Part shown: one piece after another, positions 1-9,855 of the stretch | Layout: each line of letters starts with the position of its first letter | Position numbering within the stretch: the stretch's first letter is position 1 | Source of the DNA: Candidatus Planktophila vernalis | GTDB lineage: Bacteria; Actinomycetota; Actinomycetes; Nanopelagicales; Nanopelagicaceae | Direction of reading: 5' to 3' | DNA: 64,000 nt | NCBI RefSeq assembly: GCF_002288185.1 | Contig: NZ_CP016776.1 | Coordinates: 186,001 to 250,000, forward strand | Position numbers and translations under genes: made by a program | Notes under the pieces: generated by a model | Told to the model about the DNA's origin: nothing | Database searches by the model: none | What the model saw: only the letters and a program-made list of their open reading frames with translations

Positions 1-1264
1 TGCTCAGGATGTCATCATCCGTGAAGAAGATTGCGGTACTGATCGCGGTCTTGTTCTACAGATTGGTGTTCGTCAAGAATCTGGCGGCCTAGTTAAGTTT
101 GATCACGTTGAAACTTCAGTATTTGGTCGCACATTGGCCGATGATGTTGAAGTTGATGGCAAGGTCATCCTGCCTGCTGGCACAGATCTTGGAGATCGCA
201 ACATTGATGAACTCGTTGCAGCTGGAGTAGATGAAGTAAAGATTCGCTCAGTTCTAACTTGCGATAGCAAGGTCGGACAGTGCGCAGCTTGCTACGGTCG
301 CTCACTTGCAGCAGGACAACGTGTTGCAGTTGGTGAAGCAGTTGGAATCATTGCAGCACAGTCAATCGGTGAGCCTGGTACACAGCTAACAATGCGTACC
401 TTCCACACTGGTGGTGTTGCCGGTGATGACATCACTCACGGTCTTCCACGTATCGTCGAGCTCTTCGAAGCACGTACGCCTAAGGGTGTTGCTCCAATCG
501 CTGAAACAGCAGGTGTTGTTTCATTCCGTGAGGATGTAAAGGGCAAGAAGATTGTCGTAACTCCAGATGATGGTGGCGAAGAAGTTGCTTACCCAATTAC
601 TCGTCGTCAGAAGCTACTTGTAGAAGAAGGTTCACGCGTTGAAGTTGGCCAGAAGATGGTCGTTGGCGCAATTGATCCAAAACAGGTACTTCGTATTCTT
701 GGACCACGTGCAACTCAAGTTCACTTGGTAAATGAAATTCAATCTGTTTATCGCTCACAGGGCGTAGGCATTCACGATAAGCACATCGAAGTAATCGTTC
801 GCCAAATGCTAAAGCGCATCACAGTGCTTGAAGCAGGAGATGCCGATCTACTTCCAGGTGAGCTCGTTGAGCGCGGTCGCTTTGAGACTGAAAACCGTCG
901 CGTAGTTACGACTGGTGGAAAGGCAGCCTCAGGTCGCCCAGAACTTATGGGTATCACTAAGGCATCACTTGCAACTGAATCATGGTTGTCAGCTGCTTCA
1001 TTCCAGGAAACAACTCGCGTTCTAACCGATGCTGCCCTTTCAGAGAAGAGTGATCCATTGCTCGGACTGAAGGAGAACGTCATCATCGGTAAGTTGATTC
1101 CAGCAGGTACTGGTCTTGCTCGTTACCGCAACATTCGTGTTGAGCCAACAGAGGAAGCCAAAGCCGCTGTTTATGCAGCTTATGATGAATATGACTTCAC
1201 ACCATTTGACCAACAGGGTTCAGGTGAAGCAGTACGTCTTGATGAGGTAGAAATTCCTCGTTAA
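1..1264 (+). CDS. rpoC: DNA-directed RNA polymerase subunit beta' (C-terminal part)
   Basis: This is the 3' end of the beta' subunit, which forms the catalytic cleft of RNA polymerase; the reading frame is open from base 2 and enters from outside the window, leaving 420 residues. Visible are a zinc site (Cys in EEDCGT, then a C-x6-C-x2-C cluster) and the trigger-loop region [20 protein letters not shown], followed by the conserved [25 protein letters not shown] block. The C-terminal [19 protein letters not shown] element is also typical. The first in-frame start-like codon inside the window (TTG at 134) is internal, not the gene start. A strong terminator follows 19 bases after the stop. rpoC upstream of rpsL is the normal order, but here two other genes intervene. 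Confidence 0.98.
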   Translation, partial: AQDVIIREEDCGTDRGLVLQIGVRQESGGLVKFDHVETSVFGRTLADDVEVDGKVILPAGTDLGDRNIDELVAAGVDEVKIRSVLTCDSKVGQCAACYGRSLAAGQRVAVGEAVGIIAAQSIGEPGTQLTMRTFHTGGVAGDDITHGLPRIVELFEARTPKGVAPIAETAGVVSFREDVKGKKIVVTPDDGGEEVAYPITRRQKLLVEEGSRVEVGQKMVVGAIDPKQVLRILGPRATQVHLVNEIQSVYRSQGVGIHDKHIEVIVRQMLKRITVLEAGDADLLPGELVERGRFETENRRVVTTGGKAASGRPELMGITKASLATESWLSAASFQETTRVLTDAALSEKSDPLLGLKENVIIGKLIPAGTGLARYRNIRVEPTEEAKAAVYAAYDEYDFTPFDQQGSGEAVRLDEVEIPR

Positions 1265-1283
1265 AGAATAATTAAATGAAAAG

Positions 1284-1307
1284 GGCTCCCTTCGGGGAGC
1301 CTTTTTT
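1284..1307 (+). terminator. Rho-independent terminator of rpoC
   Basis: A 7-bp GC-rich stem (GGCTCCC / GGGAGCC) closed by a TTCG tetraloop is followed directly by TTTTTT. It ends the rpoBC transcript. Its T-tract is only 2 bases from the -10 element of the next gene. Confidence 0.95.
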
Positions 1308-1309
1308 AT

Positions 1310-1315
1310 TACACT
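1310..1315 (+). promoter_or_regulatory. -10 element of a leaderless promoter
   Basis: TACACT lies exactly 6 bases before the ATG at 1322, so transcription would begin at or next to the start codon. No Shine-Dalgarno sequence is present. No convincing -35 hexamer is visible because the rpoC terminator occupies that position. Confidence 0.55.
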
Positions 1316-1321
1316 CACATA

Positions 1322-1951
1322 ATGAGCAACGATGAGAAATTCCATGTGCAGCGCCACTCTGATCGAGAAGTTCACGATCGCTTGAATGTCAACGCACTTC
1401 TTGATTCCCAATACGTTGCACACGTTGGCTTCATTGATCCAGATATCAACGCACCTTTTGTTGTACCCATGGGTTTTGCTAGAGATGAAAACCGGATTCT
1501 GATTCATGGTTCAACAGGCTCTCGCATCATGAGGGCAATTGCAAAGGGAATAGATCTCTGTGTGACAGTCACTCAACTCAATGCAATCGTTGTTGCGCGC
1601 TCTGCATTTAACTCATCTATGAACTATGAATCAGTAATGATCTTTGGAAAAGCACGAGTGCTAAAGAAAGATGAAAAAGATGTTGCACTTGAGCGCATAA
1701 CAACAAAGTTAGTTCCTGGATTGTGGGAATACGGCCGCACGATGACTAAGAAAGAATCTGCAGCAACAATGATTGTTGAACTGAGCTTGGAAAAGATTTC
1801 AGCTAAGGCGCGAAGTGGTGATCCATCCGATGATGAAGAGGATCTAGACCTTCACTTGTGGGCAGGAATCATTCCGCTAAAAACTGTTCAAGAGAGTGCA
1901 ATTACTGCCAAAAATGCCGCTGGGATTGCCGTCCCGCCACATATTAAGTAG
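1322..1951 (+). CDS. Pyridoxamine 5'-phosphate oxidase-like FMN-binding split-barrel protein
   Basis: A 209-residue protein resembling the Pyridox_ox_2/Nim-like branch of the flavin split-barrel fold. Near residues 24-62 it has the pattern expected of this fold: LLDSQYVAHVGFI, then PFVVPMGFARDENRILIHGS, where the backbone and HGS segment normally contact the FMN phosphate. The central VNLSMNYESVMIFGKARV-like strand (FNSSMNYESVMIFGKARV) is also typical. Family members reduce or bind flavin or F420 cofactors; the substrate cannot be read from sequence and it is probably not a true PdxH. The gene stands alone, starts without a Shine-Dalgarno behind a leaderless promoter, and ends immediately beside the stop of the convergent M48 gene. 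Confidence 0.85.
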   Translation: MSNDEKFHVQRHSDREVHDRLNVNALLDSQYVAHVGFIDPDINAPFVVPMGFARDENRILIHGSTGSRIMRAIAKGIDLCVTVTQLNAIVVARSAFNSSMNYESVMIFGKARVLKKDEKDVALERITTKLVPGLWEYGRTMTKKESAATMIVELSLEKISAKARSGDPSDDEEDLDLHLWAGIIPLKTVQESAITAKNAAGIAVPPHIK

Positions 1952-3193
1952 TTATTTGTGCAGGTTAGCCAATCGATCAAGGATTGGTGGGTGTGAATAA
2001 TGCACCGCAACATAAACCGGGTGTGGGTTTAAGTTAGAAAGTGATTCACGAGAGAGCTTCTTAAGGGCGTTATACATATGCTCGCGAGCACCTGGATATG
2101 TGTCAATTGAATACTGGTCTGCTTGATATTCATTGCGGCGTGAGAATGAGTTATTAATCAAGCCCAGCAGCGTTGAAACAGGGCTAAAGAGTAAGAAGAA
2201 GGCCAGCATAGATAGATGAAAACTTGGAGTATCTGAGCCAAGGGCCTTGGAAAGATTTGGATTACCGAGTAGCCAACCCATAAGAGAGAAGATAATGAGG
2301 GTTTGCAGATTACTAAAAGCAAACATGGTGTAAACATGCTTGCGCTTGTAGTGGCCTACTTCGTGAGCAAGTACAGCAACTGTTTCCTGGGTTGAGAGTT
2401 TTTCAATCAAAGTGTCGTAGAGACCAATGATTTTAACTTTGCCCATTCCAGAAAAGAATGCATTCAACTTAGTAGAGCGCTTAGAAGCATCCATCTCATA
2501 GAGCTTAGAAAGTGGGAAGCCTTGCTTCTGGCAATAATCCTCAACCGCAGTGCGCAGTTCACCTTCAGGAAGTGGCTTTAACTTATTAAACATTGGAAGG
2601 AAAATGCGTGTGCCAAAGATAAACATGAATAGGGAGAAGGCAGCAAAGAGCGCCCAGGCGATAATCCAGAACTGGCTTTGTAGTTCTTGATAGATCCAGG
2701 CAACTGCATAGAGAAGGACTAATCCAAGTGCTAGAGAAATAAGCAGTTGCTTTATTGCATCTTGGAAAAACAGCTTCTTGGTTGATTTATTGAATCCAAA
2801 TTTTTCTTCAATCACAAAAGTTGAGTAGTAGCCTGCAGGAAGATTCGCAATTGTTGAAATAAGGATCAAAATCGCAATGAAAACCACGGTAATGAGCAGA
2901 TTGTTGTTCAAACGATCGCGCAGCTGAGCATCGAGCCAAGAAAAGCCGCCCAAAATGATGGCGGCCAGAATGGTCACGGTGCTAATCAGGGTCGTGAGCA
3001 TTTCAAAGCGGTATTTGGCCGTGCCATAGGCCATGGATTTGGCGTATTCCTCGGGGTTGAAGATTTCAGCGCCCTCAGCGCTGATGGGCTGGTTCTTTGA
3101 GCGCTCATTGAGGTAGTTGATGACCATCCCGGCGCTGAAATCAATTAGGACAAATAGGACAATTCCCAGGAGGAGTAGATCTGATGTGCTCAT
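1952..3193 (-). CDS. M48 family membrane metalloprotease (Ste24/CAAX protease-like)
   Basis: An integral membrane zinc protease of 413 residues with several hydrophobic segments over the first half and a cytosolic catalytic domain in the second. The zinc motif HEVGH is present in VLAHEVGHYKRKH, and the downstream glutamate ligand is in RRNEYQADQYS. The order (CAAX N-terminal domain, then M48) matches Ste24 homologues rather than short HtpX. The reading frame is open 22 codons further upstream to 3259. I prefer the ATG at 3193, because the upstream extension is polar and unlike the family and CATAAT lies 7 bases before this ATG on the minus strand. Bacteria mostly lack prenylated CAAX substrates, so its natural role is probably membrane-protein quality control (inference). 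Confidence 0.88.
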   Translation of the reverse strand: MSTSDLLLLGIVLFVLIDFSAGMVINYLNERSKNQPISAEGAEIFNPEEYAKSMAYGTAKYRFEMLTTLISTVTILAAIILGGFSWLDAQLRDRLNNNLLITVVFIAILILISTIANLPAGYYSTFVIEEKFGFNKSTKKLFFQDAIKQLLISLALGLVLLYAVAWIYQELQSQFWIIAWALFAAFSLFMFIFGTRIFLPMFNKLKPLPEGELRTAVEDYCQKQGFPLSKLYEMDASKRSTKLNAFFSGMGKVKIIGLYDTLIEKLSTQETVAVLAHEVGHYKRKHVYTMFAFSNLQTLIIFSLMGWLLGNPNLSKALGSDTPSFHLSMLAFFLLFSPVSTLLGLINNSFSRRNEYQADQYSIDTYPGAREHMYNALKKLSRESLSNLNPHPVYVAVHYSHPPILDRLANLHK

Positions 3194-3200
3194 AGGCGTG

Positions 3201-3206
3201 ATTATG
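3201..3206 (-). promoter_or_regulatory. -10 element of the M48 protease gene
   Basis: On the minus strand CATAAT lies 7 bases before the ATG at 3193, which suggests a leaderless or near-leaderless mRNA. No clear -35 is visible. Confidence 0.4.
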
Positions 3207-3289
3207 GGGGATTTTGCCTCGACACGCCCGGATGTGAAAAAGTAGGCCTTTGCCCACAATCTAGGGGATTAAAGGAGTAAAAGGGCGAT

Positions 3290-3319
3290 TTGCCTCGCAT
3301 GAGCCCGCTGGGTTACCCT
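3290..3319 (+). promoter_or_regulatory. Promoter of the str operon
   Basis: TTGCCT and TACCCT are separated by 18 bases, a housekeeping-sigma arrangement. The same TACCCT -10 appears in front of rplM. The predicted transcript start is near 3326, giving a leader of about 150 bases. Confidence 0.7.
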
Positions 3320-3325
3320 TCGCGT

Positions 3326-3477
3326 CTGCTCTTTTTTAGAGCTTTATTGCTTGTGCTGTGAATAAGTTGAAAAACTTTTTACATCATCTATGCGAAGCGG
3401 GTGCAACACACCCGACCGCGTGGGTCGGCAATTGAGCGTGAATAAAGATCAGTAACGAAGTTACGAATGGAGATGAA
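3326..3477 (+). promoter_or_regulatory. Structured 5' leader of rpsL
   Basis: The leader contains four inverted repeats: GCTCT/AGAGC (3328-3342), CGGGTG/CACCCG (3398-3414), CCGACC/GGTCGG (3412-3428) and GTAAC/GTTAC (3452-3464). The second and third share bases 3412-3414, so they cannot both form fully. The last one ends 4 bases before the Shine-Dalgarno GGAG (3469-3472). This looks like an attenuator or r-protein feedback leader; function is inferred. Confidence 0.45.
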
Positions 3478-3858
3478 GTGCCAACAATTCAACAGCTAGT
3501 TCGTCGTGGTCGTGCAGAAAAGATCACGAAGACAAGCACACCTGCACTTAAGGGTTCACCACAACGACGCGGTGTTTGCACACGCGTTTATACAACAACC
3601 CCTAAGAAACCAAACTCTGCACTTCGCAAAGTTGCACGTGTTCGCCTTACTAGTGGCATGGAAGTCACTGCATACATTCCTGGTGAAGGTCATAACTTAC
3701 AAGAGCACTCCATTGTTCTTGTTCGTGGTGGTCGTGTAAAAGATCTACCAGGTGTTCGTTACAAGATCATTCGCGGATCACTAGATACACAAGGTGTTAA
3801 GAACCGTAAGCAATCACGTTCTCGTTACGGTACTAAGAGAGAGAAGAAGGCTAGCTAA
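3478..3858 (+). CDS. rpsL: 30S ribosomal protein S12
   Basis: S12 sits at the decoding centre of the small subunit and controls accuracy. The 126-residue sequence carries the invariant [18 protein letters not shown] and [30 protein letters not shown] blocks. The two lysines whose replacement classically gives streptomycin resistance (in TPKKPN and in GRVKDLPG) are both wild type. GTG is the start, set by GGAG five bases upstream; the protein begins MPTIQQLVR as expected. The stop overlaps the rpsG start (TAATG), so the two are translationally coupled. It is the first gene of rpsL-rpsG-fusA-tuf. Confidence 0.98.
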   Translation: MPTIQQLVRRGRAEKITKTSTPALKGSPQRRGVCTRVYTTTPKKPNSALRKVARVRLTSGMEVTAYIPGEGHNLQEHSIVLVRGGRVKDLPGVRYKIIRGSLDTQGVKNRKQSRSRYGTKREKKAS

Positions 3859-4328
3859 TGCCACGTAAAGGTCCGGTAGTTAAGTCTCCAGTTGTTTCAG
3901 ATCCTGTTTACAACTCACCAGTTGTTACTGCGCTCATTAACCGTGTATTACTAAACGGTAAGCGTTCAACCGCTGAGTCAATTGTTTACGATGCTCTAGA
4001 AGGTTGCCGCAAGAAGACTGAAGTAGATCCACTCATTACTTTGAAGCGCGCACTAGATAACATCAAGCCAGCCGTTGAAGTACGTTCACGCCGCGTTGGT
4101 GGAGCTACATACCAGGTACCTGTTGAAGTTAAAGCAGGCCGTTCAACAACTTTGGCACTTCGCTGGTTAATTGACTACTCACGTTCACGTCGTGAAAAGT
4201 CAATGGCAGAGCGCCTAACTAATGAATTAATCGATGCAAGCAATGGCCTTGGTGCTGCTGTAAAGCGTCGCGAAGACACTCACAAGATGGCTGAAGCCAA
4301 CAAGGCTTTTGCTCATTACCGCTGGTAA
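3858..4328 (+). CDS. rpsG: 30S ribosomal protein S7
   Basis: S7 nucleates assembly of the 30S head and contacts the E-site tRNA. The protein has the standard 156 residues, beginning MPRKGPVVK and containing the conserved [14 protein letters not shown] and [12 protein letters not shown] segments and the C-terminal NKAFAHYRW. Its ATG shares a base with the rpsL stop. In other bacteria S7 represses its own operon by binding the rpsL-rpsG junction; here the junction has no spacer, so that classical mechanism is not obvious. Confidence 0.98.
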   Translation: MPRKGPVVKSPVVSDPVYNSPVVTALINRVLLNGKRSTAESIVYDALEGCRKKTEVDPLITLKRALDNIKPAVEVRSRRVGGATYQVPVEVKAGRSTTLALRWLIDYSRSRREKSMAERLTNELIDASNGLGAAVKRREDTHKMAEANKAFAHYRW

Positions 4329-4376
4329 GTACTAACTAACCCGAAGAATTTAGAAACGACGAGAAGAGGAATATAA

Positions 4377-6482
4377 GTGTCAGCAGTAGAGAACATCGAT
4401 CTAGCTACGGTTCGCAATATCGGAATCATGGCTCACATCGACGCGGGCAAAACCACTACTACTGAGCGCATCCTTTTCTACACAGGAATTAACTACAAGA
4501 TCGGTGAAGTGCACGAAGGTGCTGCAACGATGGACTGGATGGAGCAGGAGCAAGAGCGCGGTATCACTATTACTTCTGCTGCAACTACTTGTATGTGGGA
4601 TAAGCATCTGATCAACATTATTGATACACCAGGTCACGTGGACTTCACAGTTGAAGTAGAGCGTTCACTTCGTGTTCTAGATGGTGCAGTTGCAGTATTC
4701 GATGGCGTTGCAGGTGTTGAGCCACAATCAGAGACAGTATGGCGTCAAGCAGATCGTTATTCAGTTCCTCGTATTTGTTTTATTAACAAGCTAGACCGCA
4801 CAGGTGCTTCATTTGATAAGTGCGTAGGCATGATCAAGGATCGCCTCAATGCAGTTGCATTAGTTCTACAACTTCCAATCGGTAACGAATCAGATTTCCT
4901 TGGAGTAGTTGACCTCATTGCAATGAAGGCGCTGACATGGCGCGGAGAAACACAAAAGGGCGAAGATTACGCAATCGAAGAGATTCCAGCTGACATGGCT
5001 GATAAGTGCAAGCAAGCTCGTCACGACATGATCGAAACTCTTGCTGAAAATGATGATGTTGTTATGGAGAAGTACCTAGAAGGTGCTGAACTCTCAGATG
5101 TTGAAATCATTGCTGGTATCCGCCGTGCAACTCTTGCAGCAAAGCTCACACCAGTACTAACTGGTTCAGCTTTCAAGAACAAGGGTGTTCAGCCAATGCT
5201 TGATGCAGTAGTTCGCTACCTGCCAAGCCCACTAGATGTTGAATCAATCGTCGGTACAGATATGAACAATGCTGAAGTTGAGGTAATCCGTCACCCTGAG
5301 AACAAGGAGCCATTTGCCGCTCTTGCTTTCAAGATCATGACTGACCCACACCTAGGAAAGCTCACATTCATCCGCGTTTATTCAGGTGTTCTACAAACTG
5401 GCTCAACAATCCTTAACTCAAATAAGGATCGCAAAGAGCGCATCGGAAAGATCTACCAGATGCACGCCAACAAGCGCGAAGAGCGTGACAACGTTGGTGC
5501 AGGAATGATCGTTGCTGTTATGGGTCTTAAGGACACAACAACAGGTGAAACTCTCTGTGATCCAGCTAAGCCAGTAATCCTTGAGTCAATGGATTTCCCA
5601 GCTCCAGTTATCTCTGTTGCTATTGAGCCAAAGACAAAGGGTGACCAAGAAAAACTTGGCGTTGCTATTCAGCGTCTTTCTGAAGAAGATCCAACTTTCC
5701 ACGTTAATACTGACGAAGAAACAGGCCAGACAATCATCGCGGGTATGGGTGAACTTCACCTTGAAATCCTTGTTGACCGTATGCGCCGTGAGTTCAAGGT
5801 TGAAGCAAATGTTGGTAAGCCACAAGTTGCTTACCGCGAAACATTGCGCAAGGCCGTTGCTCGTCACGATTACACACACAAGAAGCAGACTGGTGGTTCT
5901 GGACAGTTTGCAAAGATTCAAATTGCTGTTGAGCCACTTCCAACTGGTGAAGTTGAAGGCGGATATGAATTCGTAAATAAAGTCACTGGAGGCCGCGTTC
6001 CACGCGAGTACATCCCTTCAGTTGATGCAGGTTGTAAGGAAGGTATGGCTGCTGGTCCACTAGCTGGCTACCCAATTACAGATGTACGAGTAACTCTTCT
6101 TGATGGTGCGTATCACGATGTTGACTCATCGGAGCTCGCTTTCAAGATTGCTGGTCTAGCAGCGTTTAAGGAAGCAGCAAAACTTGCTGATCCTGCGATT
6201 CTAGAACCAGTGATGAGAGTCGAAGTTGTTACCCCTGAAGACTTCATGGGTGATGTCATCGGCGATCTCAACAGTCGTCGTGGCCAAATCCAGGCCATGG
6301 ATGAGCGGTCAGGTGCCCGCGTTGTTAGGGCGCTAGTTCCATTGTCAGAGATGTTCGGCTATGTCGGAGATCTTCGCTCTAGAACTCAAGGTCGCGCGAG
6401 CTATTCAATGGAATTCGATTCGTATGCCGAAGTACCTGGCAACGTAGCGAAGGAAATCATTGCAAAAGTTCGTGGCGAATAA
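4377..6482 (+). CDS. fusA: Translation elongation factor G
   Basis: EF-G is the GTPase that drives ribosomal translocation and, with RRF, recycling. The 701-residue protein shows the full G domain ([15 protein letters not shown] for the P-loop, DTPGHVDF for switch II, NKLDR for base recognition) and the later domains II-V, with [15 protein letters not shown] in domain IV. The start is GTG at 4377, preceded by AGAGGA at good distance. It lies 48 bases after rpsG and 59 before tuf, in the normal str order. Confidence 0.98.
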   Translation: MSAVENIDLATVRNIGIMAHIDAGKTTTTERILFYTGINYKIGEVHEGAATMDWMEQEQERGITITSAATTCMWDKHLINIIDTPGHVDFTVEVERSLRVLDGAVAVFDGVAGVEPQSETVWRQADRYSVPRICFINKLDRTGASFDKCVGMIKDRLNAVALVLQLPIGNESDFLGVVDLIAMKALTWRGETQKGEDYAIEEIPADMADKCKQARHDMIETLAENDDVVMEKYLEGAELSDVEIIAGIRRATLAAKLTPVLTGSAFKNKGVQPMLDAVVRYLPSPLDVESIVGTDMNNAEVEVIRHPENKEPFAALAFKIMTDPHLGKLTFIRVYSGVLQTGSTILNSNKDRKERIGKIYQMHANKREERDNVGAGMIVAVMGLKDTTTGETLCDPAKPVILESMDFPAPVISVAIEPKTKGDQEKLGVAIQRLSEEDPTFHVNTDEETGQTIIAGMGELHLEILVDRMRREFKVEANVGKPQVAYRETLRKAVARHDYTHKKQTGGSGQFAKIQIAVEPLPTGEVEGGYEFVNKVTGGRVPREYIPSVDAGCKEGMAAGPLAGYPITDVRVTLLDGAYHDVDSSELAFKIAGLAAFKEAAKLADPAILEPVMRVEVVTPEDFMGDVIGDLNSRRGQIQAMDERSGARVVRALVPLSEMFGYVGDLRSRTQGRASYSMEFDSYAEVPGNVAKEIIAKVRGE

Positions 6483-6516
6483 CCCTAATAAAAAGCACAA
6501 CCCCTAATAACTAAGC
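6480..6516 (+). repeat. Imperfect tandem repeat in the fusA-tuf spacer
   Basis: Two copies of a unit of roughly 18-20 bases, each of the form AACCC(C)TAATAA followed by AAGCAC, fill most of the 59-base spacer between fusA and tuf. The function is unknown; it may be a duplicated mRNA processing or promoter-like element. Confidence 0.5.
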
Positions 6517-6541
6517 ACTAGAAAACGAAAGAGGAAACGAA

Positions 6542-7735
6542 ATGGCAAAAGCCAAGTTTGAGCGCACAAAGCCGCACGTAAACATCGGCACCATCGGTCA
6601 CATTGACCACGGTAAGACAACTCTTACTGCGGCAATTTCCAAGGTGTTGCATGACAAGTATCCAACTCTTAACGCAGCAACAGCTTTCTCTGATATCGAT
6701 AAGGCACCAGAAGAGCGTCAACGCGGAATTACAATCTCTATCGCTCACATTGAGTACCAGACAGAGAAGCGTCACTACGCACACGTTGACTGCCCAGGCC
6801 ACGCTGACTACATCAAGAACATGATCACTGGAGCTGCACAGATGGACGGAGCAATCCTCGTCGTAGCAGCTACTGATGGTCCAATGCCACAGACAAAGGA
6901 GCACGTTCTCCTTGCTCGTCAGGTAGGCGTTCCATCAATCGTTGTTGCACTTAATAAGTCAGACATGGTTGATGACGAAGAAATTCTTGAACTCGTTGAA
7001 ATGGAAGTTCGTGAACTTCTATCTAAGTACGAGTTCCCAGGAGATGACACTCCAATCGTTCGCATCTCTGCACTTAAGGCTCTCGAAGGAGACGCTGCAT
7101 GGGGCGAGAAGATCATCGAACTCATGGATGCAGTAGATGCATTTATTCCACAGCCAGCACGTGAAGTTGATAAGCCATTCCTTATGCCAGTTGAAGACGT
7201 TTTCACAATTACAGGTCGTGGAACAGTTATCACTGGTCGTATTGAGCGCGGCATCGTTAAGGTCAACGAAGAAGTTGAAATCGTTGGCATCCGCGAGCTC
7301 GCACAGAAGACAACAGTTACAGGCGTTGAAATGTTCCGTAAGTTGCTCGACGAAGGTCAAGCAGGCGAGAACGTTGGACTACTTCTTCGTGGTCTAAAGC
7401 GTGAAGACGTTGAGCGTGGACAGGTTGTTTGCAAGCCAGGATCAATCACACCTCACACAGAGTTTGATGCATCTGCATACATCCTTTCAAAGGATGAAGG
7501 CGGACGTCACACACCATTCTTCAACAACTACCGTCCACAGTTCTACTTCCGTACAACTGACGTGACTGGTGTTGTAACTCTTCCAGCAGGAACCGAAATG
7601 GTTATGCCTGGCGATAACACTGAAATGTCAGTAACACTGATTCAGCCAATCGCAATGGAAGAAGGACTTCGCTTCGCAATCCGTGAAGGTGGCCGCACAG
7701 TAGGTGCTGGTCGCGTTACAAAGATTAAGAAGTAA
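6542..7735 (+). CDS. tuf: Translation elongation factor Tu
   Basis: EF-Tu delivers aminoacyl-tRNA to the ribosome A site as a GTP complex. The 397-residue protein shows GHIDHGKT (residues 19-26), [12 protein letters not shown] and NKSDMVDD as G1, G3 and G4 motifs, then domains II and III ending [18 protein letters not shown] has Ile where most EF-Tu have Val. The start follows GAGGAAA. It is the last gene of the str operon; no second tuf is seen in the window. A hairpin 28 bases after the stop may mark the 3' end. Confidence 0.98.
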   Translation: MAKAKFERTKPHVNIGTIGHIDHGKTTLTAAISKVLHDKYPTLNAATAFSDIDKAPEERQRGITISIAHIEYQTEKRHYAHVDCPGHADYIKNMITGAAQMDGAILVVAATDGPMPQTKEHVLLARQVGVPSIVVALNKSDMVDDEEILELVEMEVRELLSKYEFPGDDTPIVRISALKALEGDAAWGEKIIELMDAVDAFIPQPAREVDKPFLMPVEDVFTITGRGTVITGRIERGIVKVNEEVEIVGIRELAQKTTVTGVEMFRKLLDEGQAGENVGLLLRGLKREDVERGQVVCKPGSITPHTEFDASAYILSKDEGGRHTPFFNNYRPQFYFRTTDVTGVVTLPAGTEMVMPGDNTEMSVTLIQPIAMEEGLRFAIREGGRTVGAGRVTKIKK

Positions 7736-7762
7736 ATAGCAGCAAAGAATTAAATGTTTGAG

Positions 7763-7786
7763 CCCGGCGGTGTAAAAGCCGCCGGG
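7763..7786 (+). terminator. GC-rich hairpin between tuf and rpsJ
   Basis: A perfect 8-bp stem (CCCGGCGG / CCGCCGGG) with an 8-base loop lies between the str and S10 operons. It is followed by an A-rich run rather than a T-tract, so it is not a canonical intrinsic terminator on either strand. It could be a 3'-end stabiliser or a Rho-independent site of the T-less actinobacterial kind. Confidence 0.5.
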
Positions 7787-7845
7787 TGAAAAACAAAAGC
7801 TTGATAACTACATTTAAACGAAGTATTAATACGAAGGAGAACGAC

Positions 7846-8154
7846 ATGGCGGGACAAAAGATCCGCATTCGACTCAAGGCCTACGACCATGAGGTGATTG
7901 ACTCTTCAGCGAAGAAAATCGTTGAAACAGTTGAGCGCACTGGTGCAACGGTCGCGGGTCCAGTGCCGCTACCAACAGAGAAGAACACTTACTGTGTTAT
8001 TCGCTCTCCTCACAAATATAAGGACAGCCGCGAACACTTCGAGATGCGCACACACAAGCGCTTAATCGACATCATCGACCCAACACCTAAGACTGTTGAT
8101 TCATTGATGCGTCTTGATTTGCCTGCAGGCGTCGACATCGAGATTAAGCTCTAA
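7846..8154 (+). CDS. rpsJ: 30S ribosomal protein S10
   Basis: S10 is a 30S head protein and, as NusE, a transcription antitermination factor. I place the start at the ATG at 7846, not at an upstream in-frame ATG at 7786, because GAAGGAGA precedes it closely and the protein then begins [15 protein letters not shown], the invariant family start. The resulting length of 102 residues is normal. Conserved [19 protein letters not shown] is present. It opens the S10-spc gene block, which continues with very short spacers or overlaps to map. Confidence 0.98.
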   Translation: MAGQKIRIRLKAYDHEVIDSSAKKIVETVERTGATVAGPVPLPTEKNTYCVIRSPHKYKDSREHFEMRTHKRLIDIIDPTPKTVDSLMRLDLPAGVDIEIKL

Positions 8155-8171
8155 GGAAAGGACGACAGTAA

Positions 8172-8864
8172 ATGACATATACAACTCAAGGCGCTGGCTC
8201 GTCCATCAAGGGCGTCCTCGGTAAGAAACTTGGAATGACACAGGTTTTTGATGCTAACAACAAGATGGTTCCTGTAACCGTTGTTGAAGCTGGTCCATGC
8301 GTAGTTACACAGATTCGTACACCTGAGAAAGATGGTTACTCAGCTGTTCAAATCGCATACGGTGCAATCGACCCAAAGAAGATTACAAAGCCACTTGCTG
8401 GCCACTTCGCTAAAGCTGGCGTGACACCACGTCGCTCTGTTGCAGAACTTCGCACACTTGATACAACTTCTTATTCAGTTGGACAAGAACTAGGTGCCAC
8501 AGTATTTGCAGCTGGTGAATTAGTTGATGCAACTGGAACAAGCACAGGTAAGGGAACTGCTGGTGTTATGAAGCGCCACGGTTTCGGTGGTCTTGGTTCA
8601 TCTCACGGTGTTGATCGTAAGCACCGTATGCCAGGTTCAATCGGTGCATGTTCAACACCAGGTCGCGTTTTCAAGGGAATGCGTATGGCAGGAGTTATGG
8701 GTGGCGTTCGCATTACAACTCAAAACCTTGTTGTGCACTCTGTTGATGCAGACCGCAACCTACTTCTTATTAAGGGATCAGTTCCTGGTCCTGACGGACA
8801 ACTAGTTTTCATTCGCTCTGCTGCAAAGCATGCGATCTTTGAAACTGCAAAGGCTGGTGCATAA
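8172..8864 (+). CDS. rplC: 50S ribosomal protein L3
   Basis: L3 initiates 50S assembly and reaches towards the peptidyl transferase centre. The 230-residue protein has [13 protein letters not shown] near the N-terminus, the glutamine-containing loop region [15 protein letters not shown] and the [11 protein letters not shown] block. The N-terminus has a short [12 protein letters not shown] extension compared with many bacteria. It lies 17 bases after rpsJ with GGAAAGGA upstream of its ATG. Confidence 0.97.
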   Translation: MTYTTQGAGSSIKGVLGKKLGMTQVFDANNKMVPVTVVEAGPCVVTQIRTPEKDGYSAVQIAYGAIDPKKITKPLAGHFAKAGVTPRRSVAELRTLDTTSYSVGQELGATVFAAGELVDATGTSTGKGTAGVMKRHGFGGLGSSHGVDRKHRMPGSIGACSTPGRVFKGMRMAGVMGGVRITTQNLVVHSVDADRNLLLIKGSVPGPDGQLVFIRSAAKHAIFETAKAGA

Positions 8865-8866
8865 TC

Positions 8867-9532
8867 ATGGCGCTTACTCTTGAAGTAAAAAACACCGAAG
8901 GTAAGAAGGTTGGATCTGTAGATCTACCAGCTGAGATCTTCGATGCACAGACAAACGTTCCGCTGATTCACCAAGTCGTAACAGCGCAATTAGCTGCTGC
9001 ACGTCAAGGTACTCAAAAGGCTAAGAACCGTGGTGAAACATCTGGTTCAGGTAAGAAGCCTTTCAAGCAGAAGGGAACCGGACGCGCGCGTCAGGGTTCA
9101 ATTCGTGCACCGTTGCAACGCGGTGGTGGTGCAGCACATGCTGTTCGCCCACGTTCATATTTCCAACGCACACCAAAGAAAATGATTGCTGCAGCTTTGC
9201 GCGGAGTTCTCTCTGATCGCCAACGCAATGATCGTATTCACGTGCTGGATTCAATCTCTTCAGCTCCTTCAACAAAGGCAGCTATTGCAGCAGTTCGTCA
9301 GTTCTCAGAGCGCAAGAATCTTCTTGTAGTTGTCTCTCGTACTGAAGATCTTGCATGGCGTTCACTTCGTAACGCAGATGACCTACATCTTCTTGTTCCA
9401 GATCAGTTGAACGCCTATGACATCCTAAAAAGCGATGACATCGTCTTCTCTGAAAGTGCGATCAAGGATTTCCTAGCTGGCCCACGTAAGGTGGCAAAGG
9501 CTGTTGCACGTGAGAGCGAGGTCAACGCATGA
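8867..9532 (+). CDS. rplD: 50S ribosomal protein L4
   Basis: L4 lines the upper peptide exit tunnel. The 221 residues contain the extended-loop signature [20 protein letters not shown] and [11 protein letters not shown]. In Escherichia coli L4 also represses its own operon by attenuation in the S10 leader; no comparable leader is obvious in front of rpsJ here. It starts 2 bases after the rplC stop and overlaps rplW by 4 bases (ATGA). Confidence 0.97.
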   Translation: MALTLEVKNTEGKKVGSVDLPAEIFDAQTNVPLIHQVVTAQLAAARQGTQKAKNRGETSGSGKKPFKQKGTGRARQGSIRAPLQRGGGAAHAVRPRSYFQRTPKKMIAAALRGVLSDRQRNDRIHVLDSISSAPSTKAAIAAVRQFSERKNLLVVVSRTEDLAWRSLRNADDLHLLVPDQLNAYDILKSDDIVFSESAIKDFLAGPRKVAKAVARESEVNA

Positions 9533-9822
9533 AAGATTACCGCGATGTACTAGTAGCACCTGTTGTCTCTGAAAAGAGCTACGGCCTGCTTGATGAAAAC
9601 AAGTACACATTTATTGTTTCACCAGATGCTAATAAGACAGAGATCAAGATCGCTGTTGAAAAAGTCTTTGGTGTAAAGGTGCTTAGCGTTAACACCATGA
9701 ACCGTCAGGGTAAGAACAAGAAGACCCGTTTCGGTGATGGAAAGCGTAAAGACACAAAGCGCGCAATTGTGCAGGTAGCAGCTGGCGACCGTATCGACAT
9801 CTTCGGGGGACCGGTTTCCTAA
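9529..9822 (+). CDS. rplW: 50S ribosomal protein L23
   Basis: L23 sits at the peptide tunnel exit and is the docking site for trigger factor and SRP. The 97-residue protein begins [18 protein letters not shown] and contains [27 protein letters not shown], the family core. The start codon overlaps the rplD stop. It is a normal length for an actinobacterial L23. Confidence 0.97.
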   Translation: MKDYRDVLVAPVVSEKSYGLLDENKYTFIVSPDANKTEIKIAVEKVFGVKVLSVNTMNRQGKNKKTRFGDGKRKDTKRAIVQVAAGDRIDIFGGPVS

Positions 9823-9855
9823 GGGAAAGCGGACTTCTAAGAGAAAAGGATCATC

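Noticed and set aside
1969-1987. CCAATC/GATTGG inverted repeat near the convergent stops of the flavin protein and M48 genes
   Set aside because: It has a 6-bp stem with no T-tract on either strand; not enough for a terminator call.
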